A stretch of 49,175 nucleotides of DNA, taken from Clostridiales bacterium (GTDB lineage: Bacteria > Bacillota > Clostridia > Oscillospirales > Oscillospiraceae). This document shows, piece by piece, positions 42,862-49,175 of the stretch (the first letter of the stretch is position 1; every line of letters begins with the position of its first letter). A program made the position numbers and the translations under genes. The stretch spans positions 1 to 49,175 of the forward strand of contig JAJQCJ010000131.1 in assembly GCA_021202775.1 (NCBI GenBank). Direction: 5' to 3'. The notes beneath the pieces are model-generated. The model did not search any database and was not told where the DNA came from. It saw nothing but the letters and a program-made list of their open reading frames with translations.

Positions 42862-43371
42862 TCAGTCCTTCCCCAGCAGCGCTATCCCATCAGAGGCTAC
42901 AGGCCCTTCTGTGCTGTTGCGCAGCAACAGCACGAGCTTACACTCCAAATCAGCCATTACGACCTTCATGCCCAGCTCCTGCAATTCCCTGCCCATGAGA
43001 TTGGGCAGATGCACCTGCACCTCCCGGTGGCGCTCAGCGTTGTCAATATAGACCCTGACCTGCAGCTCCGGCACATCCGGGATACGGGCAAATTTCTGAG
43101 GCAGCCAAACCTCCCCGTTCATCAGCTCCGCTCCGGTTCCCACGGGGATGCGCTCCTCCCGATCCAGAACCAGTTTGCCATCCCTGTCCTTCCAGTAACA
43201 GGCCGTCACACCTACCTGGAACCGGTTCAGGAACTCCTTCCGATGCGCCTTGATCATCGGCTGGAGCGTTTTCAGCCCCGCCTCCGGGTCGCCGGGGAAA
43301 TTGACCACAGGAAATCCGCACCTGGGACATTCATTGCCTTCAAAAATTTCACCGCATACCAGACATCTCAT
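42862..43371 (-). CDS. Zinc-ribbon protein of the reverse operon
   Basis: 169 residues from the ATG at 43371, which overlaps the coiled-coil gene stop by 4 bp; this coupling decides the start. The N-terminus is a four-Cys zinc ribbon (CLVCGEIFEGNECPRCGFP, Cys residues 3, 6, 14 and 17). The rest (about 30-165) looks like a beta-rich domain with GVTACYWKDRDGKLVLD, VRVYIDNAERHREVQVHLP and a C-terminal VMADLECKLVLLLRN, a little like a chaperone substrate-binding or Hsp70-associated module. It lies two genes after the Hsp70-like gene, so a co-factor of that protein is a fair inference. Confidence 0.8.
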   Translation of the reverse strand: MRCLVCGEIFEGNECPRCGFPVVNFPGDPEAGLKTLQPMIKAHRKEFLNRFQVGVTACYWKDRDGKLVLDREERIPVGTGAELMNGEVWLPQKFARIPDVPELQVRVYIDNAERHREVQVHLPNLMGRELQELGMKVVMADLECKLVLLLRNSTEGPVASDGIALLGKD

Positions 43372-45545
43372 TTCATAGTTCTCCAATTCAAGCGATTTTT
43401 GCATTTTTCCGCACAAATCAGCAGTTCCTGCTGAATTTGTTCCATAGACGTGCGCAAGGCATCCAAATCTGCTTCCAGGCGGTTCAAATCAGATTTTTCC
43501 GCTTCGCTCTGGCCCAGCGCATTCCCCAGTGTACGGATGGCTGCGGCCAGCGCCTTACGGGTATCCTCCAGCGTAAGCAGCCGCTGACTAGCATCCGCCA
43601 CCCGCTGACGCAGCTCAGGCGCGGTCATAGGCGTCAGCGCGGTTATCTCCGCATCGATTTCCTGCGTTTTTTTGTTTAGTTCTTCGAGCTGCCTTTTTTT
43701 ATCATTTCGCTCCTGCTCGGCGCTTTGCAGTTCAGCCTGCCCGGTTTCGAGCAGCGCTTCTGCCTCACGAGTCTCCTGCCGGATTTTTTCCAGTTTAGCG
43801 ATTTCATCATTTAGCTGCTGGTGATAGATGTTCAGCTTTTCGGCGTCCGTCTTGTCCTGCAATTCTGACAGGCGGCGCCTCAGCGATTTCAGCTCTGCAG
43901 TGTTTGTTTCATATCGGGCCGTCAATTCCTGATAGGCTGCGTTCTTTTCGTTCACATCTGCTTCCAGCTCCGCCAGCTCATGCTTGCGCTTTTCATTCTC
44001 TGCCTCAATCTCTGCCTTCTTCCGGGTCAGCGTCTCAAGGGCCTGTTCCTGTTCCTGCTTTCGCTTCTCTTCCGCCTGCAAATCGGCGTTCATATCCGGG
44101 ATGTCCTGATCCTGCAGGTTGTTCACCCTGGTCTGCAGGGCGCCCAACTCATCCGTCAACGCTGTCAGGGTGGTCTCCAGCTGACGGACCTGCTCCTTCA
44201 GAGCGTCCCGCTTCTGCGCCCTGCCCGTTCGCTCCTCATCCTTAATGTGCAATTTCACGGTTTCTGCTTCAATTTCATCATTGATGAGGGCGATTTCCAC
44301 CACCGCGTTGCTGCGCTTCGTCCTTAGTTCCGTCAGAATCTGCTCTTTCGCCGTTTTCTGTTGCAGCACCTGGTCATATTCGTCAGTGGCTTCTTGAAGC
44401 TGCGCCTCCACCGGAGCAAGCTCTTTTACGCGGTAGTCCGCTGTCTGCGCCTGCTGCGCGGCAATGTCATTTTTCTTCCGCTCACAGGTGATGATGAGCG
44501 TCTCGTATTCCTGTTGAAGCGTTTCGTACTGCATTTTGAATTGTTCGATGTCGGCCTCGATTTTGCGCTTGTCGGATTGCAGGGTTGCCGCATGATCGTC
44601 CTCTGCCTGCTTTTCCTGCTCCTTTTCCAGGAGCTGGTTTTGCAGCGCCTCCAGATGTGCGCGCAGGTCGGCGATCTCTGCATTTACGGTGGCAATCACT
44701 TCGTTTTGGGCGGAGATTTGGCCATCCAGATCCGCTTTTTTCGCGTTCAGCCTGTCCAATTTTGTTTGTGCGTCTTGTACAGACTGCTGCCTGCTGTCCC
44801 GCTCCGCCTGCGCCTGGTCGATTTCTTCCCGGAGCCGGGGCTCCCGTTCCTTTAACTGGCTGATTTCGGCGTTCAGTTTGTCAAGGCTTCCTTGCAGGGC
44901 TGTCACCTTCCCGGCCCGTTCCGCCTTCTCCTGCTCCAGCTTCTGGATGTCCGATGCCAACCCTGCGACTTTTGCGCGGAGCGGTTGATTCTTGCTTTCC
45001 TGTTCTATGCACGCTCTGGTCAGATCGGTTTGCGTTTGGGTCAGTTCAGCGGCCTCTGCCCTCAGCCTGTCCAGCGTCTCCTGGGATTTCTCCGGGTCAT
45101 ACTGGCGGAGGCGCTCGATCTCCTGCCCCACTTGCCTGCACTCGTCGTCCAGCGTCTGACAGGTTTTCCGGGCCTCCTGCCGGCGGGCCAGTTCTGCTTT
45201 GGCTGCGTTCAGTTTTTCCTGCGCTTTGGAGAGTTCCTCATATATACCAGAGAGTTCGTCCAACTTCTGCTCCGTGCCGGCCAGCTGCTGCATCATCTTG
45301 TCCAGCCGGGCGCGGTCACGCTCCAGTTCGTCTTTGTTTTTGTCATAGATTTGGTTGATAATCCGGCACAGCCACGCCAGCTTTGTGGGCAGTGTCTCGT
45401 CCCCCACCGGGCAGTTGTAAATAAATGTGCCAGATTCATCCCGGATATCACGAAACAGGGAGTCCACCATGCACAGCGCCATATAAATGGTGGGTTCACG
45501 TTCGGCATTGTTCCGGATGGCGGCGTTGAGCTGTTGAAATTTCAT
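43368..45545 (-). CDS. 725-residue SMC-like coiled-coil protein without ATPase motifs
   Basis: Start ATG at 45545, 1 bp after the Hsp70-like stop. A small globular head (about 1-72: NNAEREPTIYMALCMVDSLF and LAWLCRIINQIYDKNK) is followed by about 640 residues of nearly unbroken heptads rich in Glu, Gln, Leu, Lys and Arg. There is no Walker A, signature or Walker B, so it is not an SMC or Rad50 ATPase; it resembles only the arms. It would form a rod hundreds of angstroms long. Coupled to the zinc-ribbon gene by ATGA. Probable scaffold or tether of the operon's complex; database hits to SMC or myosin would be expected by composition alone. Confidence 0.85.
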   Translation of the reverse strand: MKFQQLNAAIRNNAEREPTIYMALCMVDSLFRDIRDESGTFIYNCPVGDETLPTKLAWLCRIINQIYDKNKDELERDRARLDKMMQQLAGTEQKLDELSGIYEELSKAQEKLNAAKAELARRQEARKTCQTLDDECRQVGQEIERLRQYDPEKSQETLDRLRAEAAELTQTQTDLTRACIEQESKNQPLRAKVAGLASDIQKLEQEKAERAGKVTALQGSLDKLNAEISQLKEREPRLREEIDQAQAERDSRQQSVQDAQTKLDRLNAKKADLDGQISAQNEVIATVNAEIADLRAHLEALQNQLLEKEQEKQAEDDHAATLQSDKRKIEADIEQFKMQYETLQQEYETLIITCERKKNDIAAQQAQTADYRVKELAPVEAQLQEATDEYDQVLQQKTAKEQILTELRTKRSNAVVEIALINDEIEAETVKLHIKDEERTGRAQKRDALKEQVRQLETTLTALTDELGALQTRVNNLQDQDIPDMNADLQAEEKRKQEQEQALETLTRKKAEIEAENEKRKHELAELEADVNEKNAAYQELTARYETNTAELKSLRRRLSELQDKTDAEKLNIYHQQLNDEIAKLEKIRQETREAEALLETGQAELQSAEQERNDKKRQLEELNKKTQEIDAEITALTPMTAPELRQRVADASQRLLTLEDTRKALAAAIRTLGNALGQSEAEKSDLNRLEADLDALRTSMEQIQQELLICAEKCKNRLNWRTMK

Positions 45546-45546
45546 A

Positions 45547-47271
45547 TCAGGGTGTCACCTCCGTTATCTCAAACATCTGCGCATAGCGCTCCAGCGGGAT
45601 CGCATACTTTGGCCCCGACATCCCCTGGTGGGGCACCGCATGAAATGTGACGATTTCGTTCTCGTCCATGGAAAAACCGCAATCACAGAGGTCGATATCC
45701 GGCAACCTGGCCAACCGCTCCCGCATCTCCTGCTTAAGGACCATCTTCACGCTGCCCTGATATCCGGGAAACTCAATGACAAATGTATCGATATTCTTCT
45801 TCAATCCACTGTAAGCCAGGCGATTGGCAGGTGTATCCGGCTTGCTCTCATCAAAGAGGAGGAAATAGATCCAGTCTGTCTTTACGGGTTGATGGCACCG
45901 AATGGCAAAGCGGCTCTTGCCGACACCGTCCTGCGAGAATGTGTAAAGGCCGATGGAGTACCTGGCAGTCTTTTGCAGGACGACCTTCCCTTCCGCCAGC
46001 AGCGCCGCCCCCAGAGAAATGGCCAGCTCCCGTCTGTCCGCCGCAATATTTTGGGTGCGTGGGTCGATGCGCTCGTTGGCGTCCAGTTTGTAAATCTCCG
46101 CGATTTGTTTCCGTACCAGGTAAAAGGAGCCGAAGCCCCCCACCAGGGCAATTTTAAAGTTGTCCTGCATACCGGAGTTGGGGTCACAGGGGTCGACCTG
46201 GATATAGTCCTTTACCGACCGGTTGATTTTCCCAATCTTCTCCGATACAACACCTTCGATGGTCTCCCGGTAAGCGGCAAACAACTGCTGGTAGGTCACA
46301 GGAACTTCTTCGCCGTTATATTCCAGACAAAGCAGCTCCTCTGGTTCAGCCTGGAGAATCTCCTCCAGATCACGATAAGAGCCGTAGAGTTCAAATTCGT
46401 CCTCGATGTCCTTGATACGCTCCGCAGTTTTGAGCTGGTTCTCCAGATCCCGCACCGCGGAAAGGAATGCCGGGCTGGTGTATGCGGGCGTCTCGTCTTT
46501 GCCCAGCGCGCCGCAATCCCGCATGGCGCGGATGGCCAGCGTCTGCATATAGGCAATGCCGGCCTTGCCGATGGTGTACTCGCCCCGTGCGTTGGGGTGG
46601 TTCTCACCCTCGCCGTCGCTGTCCACCTGCCGGATTTCCATCGTTCCGTTCTGGTTGGGGCAAACCCTGGTCAGCGTGATATCCAGTGTGCCGCCGCCGT
46701 AGTCGATGAGCAGCAGATGACCGTCAAATCGTTTTCCTGTTGTCTTTTCGTAGTTGTAAGCAAAAAAGGCGCTGGCCGCATCCGGTTCGTTGACCACCTG
46801 AACAGTTCCCACCGGAACATCCAGATCGTTTTGCAGGATGTCCCTCAGAATGACCCGGCCATCCAGCGTCCGCAGTTTCTTGCTCCAAATCTCCGGAACG
46901 CAGATACAGACCTTTTCCAGCCCCCTGCCGTCGTCATACCGGTTCAAAATGCCCTGCAGCATATTATTCAGGAAGCATTTGGTAATGTACCGGGGGGTGT
47001 ACTGTTCGTCATATCCGTGGCTGCGCAAAACGGCCTGATTCTGCTCCGTCAGGAGCATTTTAAAGGCTTCATAGATTTTGACGGTTGATTTTCCCACCTG
47101 ATTTTTCGCCGCCTGGCCGCAGGTGATCTGCCCACGCCTGCTGATGCTGACTACAGAGGGGATGCTGGCCGGCTCCCCTTCCGTCAGCGTCAGCGGCTCC
47201 ACGCGGTCGTCCACTCTGTTATAGCCAGAACCCGTTGAATAGGTGCTTCCAAAATCGATCCCAAGCTTCAT
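45547..47271 (-). CDS. Hsp70/DnaK-like ATPase with divergent C-terminus
   Basis: 574 residues. The actin-like ATPase core is clear: phosphate-1 GIDFGSTYST (4-13), connect-1 VNEPDAASAFF (160-170), phosphate-2 LLIDYGGGTLDIT (187-199) and adenosine loop IALVGGFGSF (374-383). The C-terminal part (about 435-574) is short and beta-rich, without the usual helical lid, so it is not DnaK itself. No grpE or dnaJ is adjacent. It follows the SWIM-HerA gene by 27 bp and abuts the coiled-coil gene. It may act as an ATP-driven switch that binds its own operon's partners; this is inference. Confidence 0.9.
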   Translation of the reverse strand: MKLGIDFGSTYSTGSGYNRVDDRVEPLTLTEGEPASIPSVVSISRRGQITCGQAAKNQVGKSTVKIYEAFKMLLTEQNQAVLRSHGYDEQYTPRYITKCFLNNMLQGILNRYDDGRGLEKVCICVPEIWSKKLRTLDGRVILRDILQNDLDVPVGTVQVVNEPDAASAFFAYNYEKTTGKRFDGHLLLIDYGGGTLDITLTRVCPNQNGTMEIRQVDSDGEGENHPNARGEYTIGKAGIAYMQTLAIRAMRDCGALGKDETPAYTSPAFLSAVRDLENQLKTAERIKDIEDEFELYGSYRDLEEILQAEPEELLCLEYNGEEVPVTYQQLFAAYRETIEGVVSEKIGKINRSVKDYIQVDPCDPNSGMQDNFKIALVGGFGSFYLVRKQIAEIYKLDANERIDPRTQNIAADRRELAISLGAALLAEGKVVLQKTARYSIGLYTFSQDGVGKSRFAIRCHQPVKTDWIYFLLFDESKPDTPANRLAYSGLKKNIDTFVIEFPGYQGSVKMVLKQEMRERLARLPDIDLCDCGFSMDENEIVTFHAVPHQGMSGPKYAIPLERYAQMFEITEVTP

Positions 47272-47298
47272 TCCGGTCCCTCATCTTTCTTTATCTGC

Positions 47299-48972
47299 TC
47301 AGGAAATCCCCCACTCACGGCACAGCTGCCAGAACGCCAGATCCCGGATGGCAAAGGGCGCTTCTTCAGAGAATTTGACAATGCCCTCATGTTTGGACAG
47401 GCCCTTGATGGCCCCATAGGTGGCGGCGATTTCAGGACTCTTGGGCTGGAGCTTAAAGACATACTCCACGTCCCGCTGCCGCAGGTCGCTGACGTTGTGC
47501 ACCACCCAGGTGAGCACATATCTGGAATAGTCATCGTCGCCGCCCACAAAATGGGATAAGCTCTGGGTGGACAGAATCACGCCCACGCCGAACTCCCGGC
47601 CCTCCTTCATGATTTTCCGCAGGGACGGGAACCCCTGGCTCATGAAGTTGTCCGCCTCATCCACCAAAATCAGGCTGCGCAGCTGCCGATACCTGCCGTC
47701 GGTTTTGCTGGAACCATACGTCTGCATCTGGGCATAGAACTGATCCAGGGTGATAGCCACCACCAGGTTCTGGATATCCTCATCGTCCCCGGACAGATCC
47801 ACCACCACGACGCCGCCGCTCAGCACATTGGCCAGAGACTGGGCCTTTGCCGAGTCAGATTCAAAAATATGGAACCCCTGGAGCTTGTTCATGGCCGCCG
47901 TCAGAGAATCCGGCATCCGCCCCTCCGTCTCCCGCTCGAAGATTTGATAGACCTGTGCGAAGGTGGGGGGCTTTCTGCTCCAGGTGGCTTCGTTTTCCGG
48001 GTCGATCCCCTGCGCTTCGTAGGCTTTCATGATGCAGTCCAGCAGGGTCTGCTGCTGCTTATGGCCCAGGCCGTAGATTTTGGAAACGGTGTCTTTAAAC
48101 ACATTGGCCGTATGCAGCGGCAGCAGCGGCCTGAACTTCCGCGTCCGGTTGAGGGCCAGGGGATTATAGGGCAGCATATAAGGGGTCAGCACGCAAGCAG
48201 GAACGGCCTTGCAAAAGTCCGTCTTTGTCCCGTTATAGTCCCCCTTATAGTCGAAAATCAACAGGCCCAGCGGATGCCCGTCAAAGTTGTTCTTCTGCTG
48301 GCGGTACATCTGGGCGATGAGAGATTTGGTGAACTGAGTTTTGCCTGTCCCCATTGTGCCGATAATGCCCATATTGGTGTGAAACACCTGTTCCGTGTCG
48401 TTGGGCCGCCAGTAGACCGCCTCCCCGTTCTCCATCCGCTGACCGAACAAAACCTCCATGGAACGAGGGGGCTGCCCATCATCGTTCGCGTCCGCCCCGT
48501 CCGGGAGGGGCGCCTCTGAGGGCGTGTCGTCGTCCTCGAAAACGAAGGGTTCCTCCTCTGGCGGTTCTTCATCGTTCACATCCGCCCCATCTGTGAAGGA
48601 CGCCTCTGAGGGCGTGTCGTCGTCCTCGCAATCGAAGGAGTCCTCCTCCGGCGGCGCTTCCTCCGGTTCCTCTGCGGCGGGTGAGGCGGCAAGAGCCTCA
48701 TCGAAGTACAGGAGCAATGCGGCAATATGCTGGCAAAAGTGGTGCTTTCTCCCGCTGGGGCAGTCACAGTGGAAGTCGGAGATCGCGCCATCGGACACGG
48801 TGGCCGATGCGTGGCTGACAAAGTGGAAAAAATCAAGCACTTTTGCTGACACGCAGGTACTTCCGTCCACCAGACGCTCCAGCTTCTGGTGGGTAACGCC
48901 CTGCAGGAGCTGTTCTCCCTCTCTTACTGTTTCCTCGCTGCAATAGCGGCGCAGGTCGATCTTCCGGTTCAT
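47299..48972 (-). CDS. SWIM zinc finger fused to a HerA/FtsK-like ATPase
   Basis: 557 residues, first gene of the reverse operon. The N-terminal SWIM finger is CDCPSGRKHHFCQH (Cys69, Cys71, Cys80, His82), a DNA- or protein-binding module. A very acidic linker (about 95-170) contains two copies of DDDTPSEA with a 30-residue period. The ATPase has Walker A GTMGTGKTQ (205-213), GLLIFDYKGDYNG, VVVVDLSGDDEDI, Walker B SLILVDEADNF (433-443) and Gln470 in LSTQS, as in HerA/DUF87 hexameric motors that move DNA. Intact ATPase. HerA proteins are common in DNA-handling and phage-defence systems; no nuclease partner is visible here. Confidence 0.88.
   Translation of the reverse strand: MNRKIDLRRYCSEETVREGEQLLQGVTHQKLERLVDGSTCVSAKVLDFFHFVSHASATVSDGAISDFHCDCPSGRKHHFCQHIAALLLYFDEALAASPAAEEPEEAPPEEDSFDCEDDDTPSEASFTDGADVNDEEPPEEEPFVFEDDDTPSEAPLPDGADANDDGQPPRSMEVLFGQRMENGEAVYWRPNDTEQVFHTNMGIIGTMGTGKTQFTKSLIAQMYRQQKNNFDGHPLGLLIFDYKGDYNGTKTDFCKAVPACVLTPYMLPYNPLALNRTRKFRPLLPLHTANVFKDTVSKIYGLGHKQQQTLLDCIMKAYEAQGIDPENEATWSRKPPTFAQVYQIFERETEGRMPDSLTAAMNKLQGFHIFESDSAKAQSLANVLSGGVVVVDLSGDDEDIQNLVVAITLDQFYAQMQTYGSSKTDGRYRQLRSLILVDEADNFMSQGFPSLRKIMKEGREFGVGVILSTQSLSHFVGGDDDYSRYVLTWVVHNVSDLRQRDVEYVFKLQPKSPEIAATYGAIKGLSKHEGIVKFSEEAPFAIRDLAFWQLCREWGIS
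48511..48628 (-). repeat. 90-bp-period direct repeat in the SWIM-HerA linker
   Basis: A 28-bp stretch is identical at 48511-48538 and 48601-48628, and similarity continues over a 90-bp (30-residue) unit. It encodes the acidic linker and is a likely site of length change. Confidence 0.85.
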
Positions 48973-49014
48973 AACTCATCCAACCTTTCCAAAGATGTAT
49001 CCTCTTTCTAACTA

Positions 49015-49049
49015 CAGGAAACGCCAAATGCCCATCGCCGCGTCTCCTG
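49015..49049 (-). terminator. Possible weak terminator after the edge gene
   Basis: 10-bp stem with one mismatch or wobble (49015-49024 with 49040-49049) and a 15-nt loop; no U tract. The stretch 48973-49068 otherwise shows only the upstream region of the SWIM-HerA gene. Confidence 0.3.
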
Positions 49050-49068
49050 TGCGCTGTGATTGATCGGT

Positions 49069-49175
49069 TTACGCCCAGCGGGTGCCGGCGTACATATTTG
49101 TTGTGTCCGCGTTGGCGGTGTTCAGTCGGCGCGGGTTGAAGTTGCTCAGAGATTTGCAGCCGTAGAACATTTTTT
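49069..49175 (-). CDS. 3' end of a BspA/DUF285-type repeat protein (runs off the right edge)
   Basis: The reverse strand is open from the edge to TAA at 49069-49071. The visible residues are MFYGCKSLSNFNPRRLNTAN followed by ADTTNMYAGTRWA. The pattern MFYGC-SL ... NTAN-T-MY is the DUF285/BspA surface repeat, so this is the last repeat of a longer protein. The second LRR-like gene of the region, 29003-30154, is of the different LRR_5 type. Only about 34 codons are available, so assignment rests on the repeat pattern alone. Confidence 0.6.
   Translation of the reverse strand, partial: KMFYGCKSLSNFNPRRLNTANADTTNMYAGTRWA

Noticed and set aside
43368-45545. SMC or Rad50 ATPase
   Set aside because: No Walker A, signature or Walker B motif; only the coiled-coil arms are alike.
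43892-45650. Long forward open frames opposite the coiled-coil gene
   Set aside because: Phe/Leu/Pro-rich shadows of a Glu/Gln/Lys-rich coding strand.
1-49175. CRISPR arrays, tRNA or rRNA genes, insertion sequences
   Set aside because: No regularly spaced repeats, cloverleaf, rRNA-like stretch or transposase was seen on either strand.

Overview
The window reads as chromosome of a GC-rich, spore-forming member of the Clostridia, most like gut Oscillospiraceae. The reasons are the sporulation genes (spoIIGA, sigE, cwlD), a PPi-type phosphofructokinase next to a class II aldolase, Firmicutes-type DUF3048 and CYTH proteins, an AgrC/AgrA-like two-component pair, and many sigma-A-like promoters with 17-bp spacers. 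No rRNA, tRNA or CRISPR array was seen. Species-level identity is not claimed.

Layout, left part (1-31 kb), mostly core and metabolic genes: divergent pfp (edge-truncated) and fba with interlocked promoters; an ArsR-type metal sensor; a reverse-strand competence operon of tyrosine recombinase, comEC and comF, with a palindromic dif-like element in its leader; cwlD-radA; a small membrane protein with an Ada-like Cys tail; spoIIGA-sigE, where sigE carries an apparent frameshift in a G8 run; a membrane-anchored, domain-permuted GH3 glycosidase next to a LytTR/GHKL two-component system; serA; a potABCD polyamine importer; a sulfation cassette (cysD, cysNC fusion, sulfotransferase); a CYTH protein with a BMP-type lipoprotein; and a DUF3048 lipoprotein.

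Right part (29-49 kb), accessory-looking: a forward module of leucine-rich-repeat protein, VWA/metallopeptidase-like protein, GNAT acetyltransferase and MoxR-type AAA ATPase. It converges on a reverse-strand operon of about 15 kb (48972 to 33780). In order of transcription this operon encodes a SWIM-zinc-finger/HerA-like ATPase, an Hsp70-like ATPase, a 725-residue SMC-like coiled coil, a zinc-ribbon protein, a protein split by a candidate programmed -1 frameshift at A8, two paralogous helical proteins each behind a nearly identical leader of about 150 bp, a 251-residue protein, and three AAA ATPases of stepwise decreasing catalytic completeness. At the right edge lies the 3' end of a BspA/DUF285-type repeat protein. 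I do not recognise this multi-ATPase operon as a named system, and it is the best candidate here for undescribed biology.

How it may work (inference): the HerA-like pump, Hsp70-like switch, coiled-coil scaffold and mixed active/inactive AAA ring subunits would form a large nucleotide-driven complex, with the adjacent MoxR-VWA pair as a remodelling partner. A conflict (anti-phage), DNA-handling or protein-quality role is possible, and the sequence alone does not choose among them.
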